Assembly (NCBI GenBank): GCA_051861545.1
Contig: JBIMKP010000018.1
Span: 22,674 to 86,673 of the forward strand
Direction of reading: 5' to 3'
From: CAISCU01 sp051861545
GTDB taxonomy: Bacteria; Bacteroidota; Bacteroidia; UKL13-3
DNA length: 64,000 nt
The translations under genes were made by a program, and so were the position numbers. Shown piece by piece: positions 52,326 to 63,400 of the stretch. Below the pieces are notes generated by a model. That model was not told the DNA's origin and did no database searches. It was given only the letters and a program-made list of their open reading frames with translations. The first letter of the stretch is position 1. Every line of letters starts with the position of its first letter.

Positions 52326-53228
52326 ATGAAAAATATATCCTGGTTAATTCTAATGCTTGGACTTGGATGTTCGAGCATTCCAAGAGCAAATGCTCAAATT
52401 GATAGTATCAGAAATGGAAGTTTTGAAAATTGGGTTGATAGAAGTAAAAATGGAACTACTTATTCTGATCCCGAATTTTGGTATACTTTAAATAGTTTAA
52501 AAGCATTTGGGATGGAGCCGACTACATGGCCATCAAACAATCCAAAATCAGGGACAAAAGCGGTTTATCTTGAAACAACTTCACAAGCATTTGGTATAAT
52601 TCCAGGACTTCTAACCTGTAACAACATGTTAGATAATATGGGAAATCCAATAATAGAACTAAATAAAATTCCTTTTAAAAGCAGACCTGTAGCAATTAGT
52701 TTTTGGAGTAAAGCTAATCCCGCATTGGGCGATTCATCGGCATTTAACTTTACCTTGAGTAAGTTTAAAAACAATGCAGAACAAACAATTGGAAAAGCCA
52801 GCTGGACAAAAGGAAGTACAGATTCAAGCTACCAATTTATTAAAGTATATTTTGAGTATTATTCTGATGAAAATCCAGATTCGGCTTCAATTATTTTCTC
52901 TTCTAGTATTAATGGATTCGACCCTATAATTGGTAGTAGTTTATTAATAGATGATATAAAATTAGAATACATCAATAGTGGAATTTATGAACATGAAGTA
53001 AGGAATATTAAATTGTATCCAAATCCTAGCACCGATCAAAAATTCTATTTTGCAAATGAATACCAATTCGAATCATTTAGTGTGTATAATTTACAAGGAC
53101 AAATAGTTGAACAACAAGAATTAAGCAATAATGAAATCAATCTAGAAAAGCTAAATTCGGGTATCTATTACATCACACTAATCAACAAAAACAAGCAAAT
53201 ATTTACTAATAAAATTATCATTAATTAA
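52326..53228 (+). CDS. secreted protein with carbohydrate-binding-like domain and T9SS domain
   Basis: 300 residues: signal peptide (WLILMLGLGCSSIPRANA), a galactose-binding-like beta domain of the PCMD kind (IRNGSFENWVDRSKNG, FWYTLNSLKAFGM, SGTKAVYLETTS, AISFWSKANPALGDSS, SLLIDDIKLEYIN), and a T9SS sorting domain (IKLYPNPSTDQKFYF to TNKIIIN). It is likely surface-attached or released. The gene begins the operon that continues into a membrane protein and a regulator. Confidence 0.82.
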   Translation: MKNISWLILMLGLGCSSIPRANAQIDSIRNGSFENWVDRSKNGTTYSDPEFWYTLNSLKAFGMEPTTWPSNNPKSGTKAVYLETTSQAFGIIPGLLTCNNMLDNMGNPIIELNKIPFKSRPVAISFWSKANPALGDSSAFNFTLSKFKNNAEQTIGKASWTKGSTDSSYQFIKVYFEYYSDENPDSASIIFSSSINGFDPIIGSSLLIDDIKLEYINSGIYEHEVRNIKLYPNPSTDQKFYFANEYQFESFSVYNLQGQIVEQQELSNNEINLEKLNSGIYYITLINKNKQIFTNKIIIN

Positions 53229-53229
53229 C

Positions 53230-53829
53230 ATGGAAAACAAAGAAATTAACGAGACCGAAGCATTAGCTATCATTGAGCAAATGATTCAAAAAACCAAACA
53301 AGGTATTAGTGATAATGGATTTTACTGGATACTTTGGGGGTGGTTGGTATTTATTTCTGCCATGACAGATTATTCACTTTTGGTATTCTTAAATCACCCA
53401 AAACATGCATTGGTATGGGGAATATTAATGCCATTGGGAGGTGTAATTACAGCAATAGCAAGTAAAAAAGAATACAATGAAAAAAGAAAAACTGCTAAAA
53501 CTTATGTAGATGAATTAATGACATATGTTACAACAGCCTACGTAATAAGTTTATTAATTATATGTTTCATCATGCCAATGAATGCAGGTACTTGGAAGGC
53601 ATTTTATCCTGTGATTATGGTATTGTATGCAACCATCACATATATTACAGGCGGAATTGTAAAATCAAAACCACTAAGAATGGGTTCGTTTCTAAATTGG
53701 GCTTGTGCTATAGTAGCATTTTTCGTTACATATGATTGGCAATTATTACTTTTGGCATTAGCTGTTTTAGGTGGATTTATAATTCCAGGACATATACAAA
53801 ACAAAGAATTCAAAGCTGAACATGTTTAA
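53230..53829 (+). CDS. multi-pass membrane protein paired with a regulator
   Basis: 199 residues with an N-terminal acidic helix (MENKEINETEALAIIEQMIQ) and about five membrane helices, including GFYWILWGWLVFISAMTDY, VWGILMPLGGVITAIA and LLLLALAVLGGFIIPGHIQ. Proteins of this shape are often found directly next to a small winged-helix regulator, as here (8-base overlap at the end). The role is unknown. Confidence 0.8.
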   Translation: MENKEINETEALAIIEQMIQKTKQGISDNGFYWILWGWLVFISAMTDYSLLVFLNHPKHALVWGILMPLGGVITAIASKKEYNEKRKTAKTYVDELMTYVTTAYVISLLIICFIMPMNAGTWKAFYPVIMVLYATITYITGGIVKSKPLRMGSFLNWACAIVAFFVTYDWQLLLLALAVLGGFIIPGHIQNKEFKAEHV

Positions 53830-54112
53830 GGACTTAGACCCAATTTTACATTCACAATTGCGACTAGCTATAGTTTCTCTATTGGTTTCGGTAAAAGAGG
53901 CCGAGTTTACTTATATAAAGGAGCAAACATCAGCAAGTGCAGGGAATCTAAGTGTTCAATTACAGAAATTAAAAGAAGCTGGTTATGTTGAAATTGAAAA
54001 GCAGTTTAAAGATAATTTCCCTTTAACAACTTGTCGACTTACACCCATAGGATTAAAAGCATTTGAAGACTATGTGAAGGTATTGAAATCTTATATTAAT
54101 GTAAAGAAATAG
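53822..54112 (+). CDS. small winged-helix transcriptional regulator
   Basis: 96 residues: MFKDLDPILHSQLRLAIVSLL, EFTYIKEQTSASAGNLSVQLQKLKEAGYVEIEK (recognition helix with the NLS core), and FPLTTCRLTPIGLKAFEDYV. This matches the MarR/DUF-type winged helix that has only the DNA-binding part. It overlaps the membrane protein gene, and the two probably form a regulator with its membrane partner. The palindrome at 52291 is a candidate target. Confidence 0.88.
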   Translation: MFKDLDPILHSQLRLAIVSLLVSVKEAEFTYIKEQTSASAGNLSVQLQKLKEAGYVEIEKQFKDNFPLTTCRLTPIGLKAFEDYVKVLKSYINVKK

Positions 54113-54152
54113 CTTCAGGCGGCTGGCATCTGGCTCCTAGCATCTGGCTATT
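54111..54152 (+). repeat. 7-bp-period array, plus orientation, six units
   Basis: Six 7-base units follow NGCNNNT, including GGCATCT, GGCTCCT and AGCATCT. The array begins in the stop codon of the winged-helix gene. It is the inverted partner of the arrays at 54233 and 54309. Confidence 0.75.
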
Positions 54153-54232
54153 AATTCTACTATTTAGGGAAATTCTTCAACTAAAGATACTTTAAAGTTC
54201 TTTAGAATTAAGATGTTTATTCATAAAGCAAT

Positions 54233-54267
54233 CTAAGCTAGTTACTAGTTGCTAGGAGCCAGAAGCC
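54233..54267 (-). repeat. 7-bp-period array, minus orientation, five units
   Basis: Read on the minus strand, the five units include GGCTTCT, GGCTCCT and AGCAACT. Two of these three, GGCTTCT and GGCTCCT, recur in the same order in the array at 54309. Confidence 0.72.
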
Positions 54268-54308
54268 GCAAAAACTTCTTTGGAATAAGATATTGGTTCC
54301 ATAAGCAA

Positions 54309-54343
54309 TTTTGCCAGTCGCCAGCTGCAAGGAGCCAGAAGCC
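54309..54343 (-). repeat. 7-bp-period array, minus orientation, five units
   Basis: Minus-strand units include GGCTTCT, GGCTCCT, TGCAGCT and GGCGACT. The first two are shared with the array at 54233, but the later units differ, so the copies have diverged unit by unit. Confidence 0.72.
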
Positions 54344-54419
54344 TCTTAAAAATTGCCTAATTTTTTATTAAGAAAAAGTGAAAGCTGAAATTTCACAAGG
54401 TTTATAAACATCGTGAACA

Positions 54420-54427
54420 TAAATTTG
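54420..54427 (+). promoter_or_regulatory. -7 box of the giant surface-protein gene
   Basis: TAAATTTG is a perfect TANNTTTG, 14 bases before the start codon. No clear -33 TTTG is present. Confidence 0.5.
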
Positions 54428-54441
54428 GAAAAACTCCATTT

Positions 54442-57400
54442 ATGAAACTATTTTATCTAACCCTCAGAAATGTAATTTTCTCTATATTATTTTTGGCTTC
54501 CACTTATTCTGAAGCGCAAATATTTCCTTCTATCAACTCACTTGGATTTCCGCATGCAAAAGTAAATTCAATTGATACAATTTTTGGAAGCAATTTTAAT
54601 CCAATCAATCCATCATTTAATTCGGTTTTTATTAATAAAATGCCAGTTAATGTAATAAGTGCCTCAAGCACCCAATTACTTGTAAGATTGCCTATTGGTG
54701 CTACTTATGGAAAATTTAGTGTTACAAGTTTAGGCATTGGTAGTAGTTCCAATTTAAATTTCAATCCTACTTTCGAAAACGGAGGTTCTGTAAATGCTAA
54801 TTCATTTGATTCAAGATTGAACTATAAAATCAGTAATTCCAGTATCAATACTTTTGATATTGCCGATTACGACAACAATGGAACCATGGAGTTTGCTACG
54901 GTTCTTAATCAAAGTTTAAATGTTTTCGGAACAGCATATTCTAAACAAAATGCTTACAGTTTTTCTAGCTTGTACTCTGCTAGTATTGGAATAAATGCGC
55001 AGAATATTGAATCAGTAGATTTAGATGGAAATGGGAAACTAGATATTGTATGTAGTGCTTCAAATTCAACATCATTGAGTATTAAAGTATCACCAAACTT
55101 AAGTTCAAATAATCAAATTAATTTTGGGACACCTTTAACTTTAACAAATGGCTCACTACCTGGTATAACACATTTTTGTATAAGAGATTTAAACAATGAT
55201 GGAAAACCTGATATCATAGCCACATTTAACCCTTTACCATTAACTGATGTAATAAAAATTGTTGTATTCTTAAATACAAGTTCAATGAATTCAATTTCAT
55301 TTTCGTCAGCCGTGGTTACCAATTTAAATGGTTATACAGCGCCGGCCACAGGCATATATTCGGATGATGTTGACAATGATGGATTGGCTGATATATTATT
55401 AACTTACTCACCAAATGGACTTCTTATAATAAAAAACAATAGCACAAGTTCAAATATTGTTTTTGGTACTCCAGCCATTTTCCCAATTGGTAGTGGAATT
55501 GCTATTGGAGATTTAGATGGTGATGGTAGAAATGATATTTCATATTTGGCGGGAACTCTGCTTTCTGTTTTAAAAAATTCAGGAATCAACAATTCTATCT
55601 CCACTTCATCTTATACTAAAATTGATTTTAGTTTTTCTAATGCAGGTTCAAACCTTCTTATTTCAGATGTGAATGGCGATGCAAAACCTGATATTGTTAT
55701 TGAAAATTCCGCGAATGGTCAACTGACTTTATTTCAAAACAATAGTAATCCGGGAAATCTTAGTTTTCTAAGTCCGGATTCTAAAACTCAAATTGCAGTA
55801 TCTGTAAAAAACCCAAGAGTTTCCGACCTTAATTTAGATGGAAAACCTGATCTTATTTCATGCGGAACCACACTTGGTATTGTTTCTATTAGTGAAAATA
55901 TTTCAGGGATTTTAAAAGCAAACTCTCCAATACCACGTATTGTAAAACCTGGAAATCAACTAGATTTAAGTTATTCAAGCACCTTGAATTTTGGCAGCAC
56001 AAATGCATTTGAGGTTCAATTGTCTAACTCACAAGGCGAATTCATCTCTCCAACTATTTTAGGATATTACACACAAACGACTTCACAAGGTAATTTCAAT
56101 TTAACAATTCCATTTTCAACAGTTCTTTCACCCAATTATAAAATTAGAATCATTTCAAGTTCGCCTGCTTTAATAAGTGAACCAGTTAATCTTACAATTG
56201 CTGAACAAGTTCTAATTAATTCTATTAGTCAAAATACAGGAATGGTTGGAAATGATATCATCATTTACGGAAACTATTTTAATGAGGAACCCAATAAGAA
56301 TACAATATTTTTTGGACCAACTAAAGCTAATAAAATTGTTTCAGCCACAAGCTCTATGATAAAAGTAAGAGTGCCTGAAAATGCCGGATATGGTCCAATA
56401 ACGGTTACAAGCAATGGTTTTACTGCGCAATCTTCTGAATCATTTTTACCCATTTATGTAGGTAGCCCTACCATAACTTCAACATTGTTTAGTGGCTCCT
56501 CAAATACCTTTTTAAATCCAAGTAATATAAATTTCGACCTAGGTGACCTCAATAATGATGGGTTTCCAGATTTAATTGTTGCAAATGCAGCTACTTCAGG
56601 AACAAACAATACAGTATTGATTAATTCAGGAATAAAATCTAACATCAATATTCAAAACTCAACAGTTTTTACAAGTACATCAATTGTTAACTTTTCAGGA
56701 ATTGCCGATTTAGATGGAGATGGAGTAAAAGATTTGGCTTATGTAGCAGGAACAAATATTTTAGGCATTTATAGAAATAATGGAATTGCCAATATTCTTA
56801 ATGTTCCTGTAAGTCTTACAACATTAGCAAACGCATCTACAATGTTGGCTTTTGCAGATATAAACAAAGATGGTAAAATTGATATTATAACAGCTGGTGG
56901 AACATCAGTTAGTATCTTTATTAACAACAATTCACCTGGGAACATTTTAGCATCCAGTTTCACAAGAACAGATATCATTTCTCAACCAGCAATGACTGCA
57001 TTGCTTTTGGAAGATTTAGATGGTGATTTTTATTCAGATATCATATTAACTAATTCTGCTTCAGGAAATATTAGAATATTAAAAAACACCAGTACTTCAA
57101 GTACAATTTCTTTTGCTACAGGAGTTAATTTCACCACATCAACCAATCCTCGTTTTGTAACTTGTACTGATATCAACAAAGACGGAAAGCCTGATTTGGC
57201 AGTAGTTTGCGGCACCTCAAACATGCTCAATCTGTTCGAAAATTCAACTATAAATTCTACAATCAACTCAAGTTCATTTTCAGCAAGAGTTGATATATCA
57301 TTAACTAGTGGAACGCCAAATTGTATTGCTGTAGGAGATATTGATGGAGATGGAAATGTTGATTTAGCTGTTACAAATTCCGGTTCAAATAATATTTCAA

Positions 57401-60400
57401 TTTTAAGAAATATTCATACATCCGGTGCAATTAGTACTTCATCATTTGCGGCTAAAATAAACATTACAACTTTTGCTTTTCCATCCTTCATAAAAATTAA
57501 TGATATGAATGGTGATGAAAAACCTGATATCATAGTTTTAAGTAGCAGCACAACTAATAACTATCCAATAACATTCCTAAAAAACAATGGTGGATTGTTT
57601 ACAATGGATATTGTACCTTCTACGATTTGTTCAGGAAGAAATACTATTTTTAAATATACTGCGACTAATACCTATACTGCAGGAAATACATTCACTTTAC
57701 AGCTATCAGACCAAAATGGAAGTTTTGCGAATCCAATCAATATTGTATCTAAATCAGGCAATTTTTCTGATACTATTTCAGCATTTATTAGTTCTAATTA
57801 TGTAGGCTCTGGTTATCGTTTTAGGATGAGCTCGAGCAATCCAAATTTAAACTCAAACGACAATAAAAGTGAAATAGAAATAAGCAATTGTCCTGAATTA
57901 ACAAGCATTACACCAAGTTCGAGTTTACCAGATAGCACTGTCAGATTAAGAGGGAGCTCATTTTCATCTGACTTAACAAAAAACATTGTTTATTTTGGAG
58001 CAAACAAGGCTCAGGTTGTAGGAGCATCCGATACAACAATAGATGTAATTGTACCTAGGGGTTCGAGCATAAAACCAGTTACTGTAACTGTAAACAAAAA
58101 ACAAACGAACGGAACACATTATTTCTTTACAAAATATGTTGGTGGTGGAATTCCTTTCGACTCTGTAAAATCGTTTGCAGCACCCGTAAATTATCCATTA
58201 AAACCAGGAGGTAAAACAGAAGTTGTTGACTTAAATGCAGATGGTAAAACAGACATCATTTTTTATATTGGCAATGAAATCAGTTTGTTTATCAATACAC
58301 AAACTCAAAACGGGATGTTTAATCAATCAAGTTTTAATTTATCAAAAACAATTATAAAAAGTGGTGGCTCTATCAATAGCTTAAATGTTCATGATATAAA
58401 TAATGATGGTTTGTTTGATATCATTTGTTGGTCATCATTTCCATCAGGTATATCAATTTACCTAAATTCTGGGGATAGTAATTTATTTAATGAACCTATA
58501 TTTATTAACAGCACTTATACAATTCAGGGTGCAGTTGGAGACTTCGACAAAGATGGTAAACCTGATTTATTGGGAATTAATAGTACCAATTTTTGTGTAT
58601 TCAAAAATAATTCTAGGAATGGACTAATTTCATCTGATAACTTTAGTGAAATCTATATAATTCCTGCCGTTCAATCTGTTTATGAATTAAATATTGCAGA
58701 TTTTAATAGAGATGGATTCCTTGATATTCTAACGAAAACCAATAACGGCATTTCATTTTTCAGAAACCTAAAAAGGCAAATTGGGATTGATATGTTTTCA
58801 AGTCAAGGTTCAGTTAGTTTCACTAATTTCGGTAAAATTTTACAGACTTATGTAATGAATCCAAATGATAATGGAATTGCATTTGTTTGGTCGAGAAATG
58901 AAAGTAATGGGAACCTTGGTGTAAGCACAAGTAATTGTAACAATCTATCCAATATAGATAACCTTTGTTTCAATTATAAATATGGAACTACTATTCCAAA
59001 TGCCATTACACAGGAACCAACATTATATGATATAGATGGAACCGGTACGCCACAAATCATTAGCATAAGTAGTAACAACAATCAACTTAAAATATTTGTT
59101 GGCCAAGACTTTTCAGCATCTACAGCAATAAATGAAGGCAACTATTTTGGCATAGGAACTGGCGAAATTACAGGCAAAATCAATATTGCAGATTTTGACA
59201 ATGATGGTAGGGCTGATATTTTATATCCAAATACTGGCGCTAATGGATTTTCAATCATCAGAAACGAAATACCAACACTTTTTGTAGAACCCGACACCTC
59301 CTTTATTTATTATACAGGAACACGCTATAACCAAAGATTTTATGCGCCTGGTGGCACTCATTTCAAAGCCGATAACCAAATGATTTTGGAACTTTCTAAC
59401 AAGGATGGGAATTTTGACAATCCCATTGAAATTGGCAGAATGTTAAATGCAGGTAATACATCTGCGTATGAAAACCAAAATAACATTAATCTTCAGTTTA
59501 GTATTCCGGGTTTTGTTCCAGATGGAGATACTTATAAACTTAGAATAAGAACTACTAATTCAGCGATGATTAGTAAAGCAAGTGAGTTAAAAATGAAAAT
59601 TAGGAGAGCTCCTTTTATAAGTCACATCTCTCCTACTTATGCTGCTCCCGGAGCTTTGGTATATGTTTATGGAAATAACTTTTCACTAATATCTGATAGT
59701 ATTTTAGTGAATTTTGGATTGCGTAATGCTTTACTAATTCAGAGAAATGATACTTGTTTAGTTGTTGAAGTTCCTCATGGAGCTTCCCATGCACCAATTC
59801 AAATTATTACTTCAAATCTACAACTAACAAGTCCGCAATTCTTTAGTCCGGGATTTTCTGGTCAGGATTCATTGTTCAATTTTGTAACAAATCCATTAAC
59901 TGCTACTTCAGGACAACCAATTACACTGCTTGATTTAAATAATGATAATAAAACTGATTTGGTTGAAGCATACAATTCGACAAATAGCTTAATAAGATTG
60001 TTTCCAAATACTTTACAGATCAACTCAGTTTTTGCTCAAACAAATTTCACTAATAGTCAATTATTCACCTCAGCTTCCACCTTTTCTAAAATATTTCAAT
60101 TAGATATAAATAATGATGGAAAACGTGAAATTATTGGAAGTAATAATGCAGCAAAAACAATAAGTATTTATTGGAATACTTCCTCATCATCAAACAATTC
60201 ATTTGCGCTACCAGTTGTAATAACAACAGATTCAACACCAACATCCATTTGTTTTGCTGATATGAACAGAGATGGCAAAACTGACATCATTGTTGGTGCA
60301 AGTGGAAAAACCTATTTACAAGTATTTTTCAATACAAGTAATAGTTTAGGTGCTATTTCATTCAACCCTGTTTCACAAAATATTTCGATTGGTTCTACAT

Positions 60401-63400
60401 TGCTGACTCATTTAAGAGTGGAAGATTTAGATGGCGATCTTAGACCTGAAATAATTGCTGCATTGGGTGTGATATCAAATCAGTTTACTGCTCAAATTAG
60501 AGTGTTGAAGAATTTAAACAACCAAAACAACTTTTCATTTAGCAATATTTTGGTTATGGGTTTAAATAATACAAATCCTTCTGCTATAGAAATTGCAGAT
60601 TTAAATGCAGATGGAAGACCGGATATTTTAGCTACATGTAAAAGTTCAACAAACTTATACATCGGTTTAAATATTCAAGGACAAAACAAAACCATTGGTT
60701 TGGTACAATCAATATTAACAGCACCTTACAACAATATATCTTCTTTAGTTGCCGGAGAATTAAATGGAGATGGATTCAATGATTTGGTAATGGCTTCTGA
60801 GAATACTTCTCAAAAAACAATTAGTTTATTGAGAAACAATGCCAATAAAATCAATCTAAATTTCATACCTGCTTCTTTCACACTACCAAGTGGAAGTTTT
60901 AATGGAAGTAAACTGTTTATCTCAGATATGAACAATGATGGTTTGCCTGATTTGACTTTAGAAACATTTACTGAGGCAAGAATTTTTAAAAACAACAATC
61001 AAATCAAAAAGCCCACATTAGCGGCTTCTCAACTAATTCTTTCTAAAAATACAGATAGTTTATTGAATGTTTCAATAAGCAGAGGCAATGGTGAAAAATG
61101 TTTGATTTTGGCAAAACAAGGTAGTCCAGTAAATGCAATTCCAACAGATTCTATTTCTTATATAGCATCAGATGTTTTTGGCAATGGCTCTCAAATTGGT
61201 GTTGGCAATTACGTTATATATAATGGTCCACTTTCGAAATTCACTTTGCAAAACATTTCAAATGTGAATTCATATCATTTTAAAGTTTTTGAATACAATG
61301 GACCTGATGGAAATAACAAATACATGACATCTCAAACATTAGAAGGCTCAACATTAAACAATCAAATTTCAGGTAATCAAGTTATTTGTAAAAACAATAC
61401 ACCGAGTAGCTTTTCAGGTTCTATTCCCAATGGTGGAAATAATCAGTTTGTAACAACTTGGGTAAAATCATTAAATGGACCAAATGGTCCTTATAGTTTA
61501 GCAGAGGGGAAAAACGATACTTTATTTTATCAAGCTAATTCTAATGATTCAATTATTTGGTATAAAAGAGTTGTTCAATCATTACAAACTATTGATAGCT
61601 CAAATGTGGTTTCAATTTCACGGATTGGAATCCAAATTGCTTTTTCCATCAACAATTCCAAACAGTGTATTTCAGGAAACCAATTTAACTTTGCAGACAG
61701 CAGTGAATCAAAATTAGCTTATACAAGAGTATGGAATTTTGGAAACGGCAATAATGATACTTCTACGATTTCAAATCCAACAAAATCTTATACTTTATCC
61801 GGAATTTATAATGTAAAATTAGTTGTATCAGATGTTTTAGGATGTAAAGATTCTTTGAATCAAAGTATAGAAATTGTGGGTTTACCAAATCCAATTATTG
61901 CTTTGAATTCCGCTACTCAGTGTTTAAATGCTAATCAATTTATATTTAGTGATTCTTCTACAAATTCCAATGGAACAAGAACTTGGAAATTAAATAATGA
62001 AACAGATACCAGTTTTAACTTCAGCAAAACATTTAATAACTCCGGTATATATTCTGTTAAACTAATTTCTTCAAATAGTTTATGCACCGACTCTACCAGT
62101 AGAAGCATTCAGATATTGGAAAGTCCAAAAGCTGGATTTATACTTAATACTGTATCAAACTGTGAAAAAAATAATCAATTTCAGGTAACAGATACCTCTT
62201 CTAATAATGCCGGTAGAATCTGGAGTTTTGGCGAAGGTATTAGCGATAGTTCATCCTCTGTTCAGTTCAATAAAACATATTCAAGTAACGGAAATTATAC
62301 CATAAAGTTGGTAGTAATGAATCAAAGTTGTAAAGATTCAATTAGTAAAAACATACAAGTTTTAGTAAGTCCAAAACCTGGCTTTAGCTTCAGTTCAACT
62401 AATTTCTGTGAAAAAGGAAATTTCTTCAACTTCAATGATACAAGTACTGGAAACACTTATAGAATCTGGAATTTTGGAGAATCGCTTTCTGATACTTCAA
62501 GCAAAATCAATCCCGGAAAATCATTTACTACATCAGGTATATATACGATAAAACTGGTTGCCGGAACCAATTCTTGTAAAGATAGCATCACTAAATCCAT
62601 TCAAGTATTTGATAGTCCTAAAGCTCAATATAACATCAATAAAGCTACCCAGTGTTTAACCGGAAATTCTTTTATTTTTTCTGATTCATCAATCATAAAA
62701 AACGGAAATTTAACTAACCAATGGGACTTTGGTAATGGAACAATTTCAAGCATAAAAAATCCGACAATAAGCTATTCTCAAGCTGGTATATATCAAGTAA
62801 AACTAGTAAACATCAGCAACAATAATTGTAGAGATTCAATAGTAAAAACTATACAAGTTGATGCTATGCCAAATGCTGCATTTTATACAAATAACTTGAA
62901 CCAATGTATCAATGGAAATCGTTTTGTATTTTCTGATGTTTCGAACCAAAGCAACAGCAATATTAGTCGAATTTGGACATTTGATGATTTAAGCAATTCA
63001 ACTGATTCTACAATTGAGAAGCAGTATATTTTACCAGGTAATTACTCAGTTAAATTACTAGTTAAAAATTCGAATTTATGTACAGATTCAATTACTAAAA
63101 CCATTCAGGTTTTTCCGAATCCAAAGGCAGGATTTAATGTGGATAAGCAGGAACAATGTATAAATGGAAATATCTTTTTATTTACAGATACCACAACAGA
63201 AGCAAACTCGAACATACAGCTTTGGTTATTTGGTGACAATACTGTAAGTAGTATGAAAGTGCCTTTTAAAATTTATTCTTCAGCAGGAACCTATTCAGTA
63301 AAACTAATCACAAAAAACAGTTTCAATTGCACAGATTCAGCTTCAATGAATGTCGTAGTTCATCCAAATCCAATTACTTCAGCTATAATAGGAGAAGCAG

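Larger units (their letters stand above)
54153..54441. other. intergenic region with inverted 7-bp-period arrays
   Basis: From 54113 to the start of the giant gene there are about 330 bases with no gene. They hold one plus-oriented array (ending 54152) and two minus-oriented ones, so transcripts could fold into a long imperfect hairpin between 54111 and 54343. A perfect -7 box lies at 54420. Confidence 0.7.
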
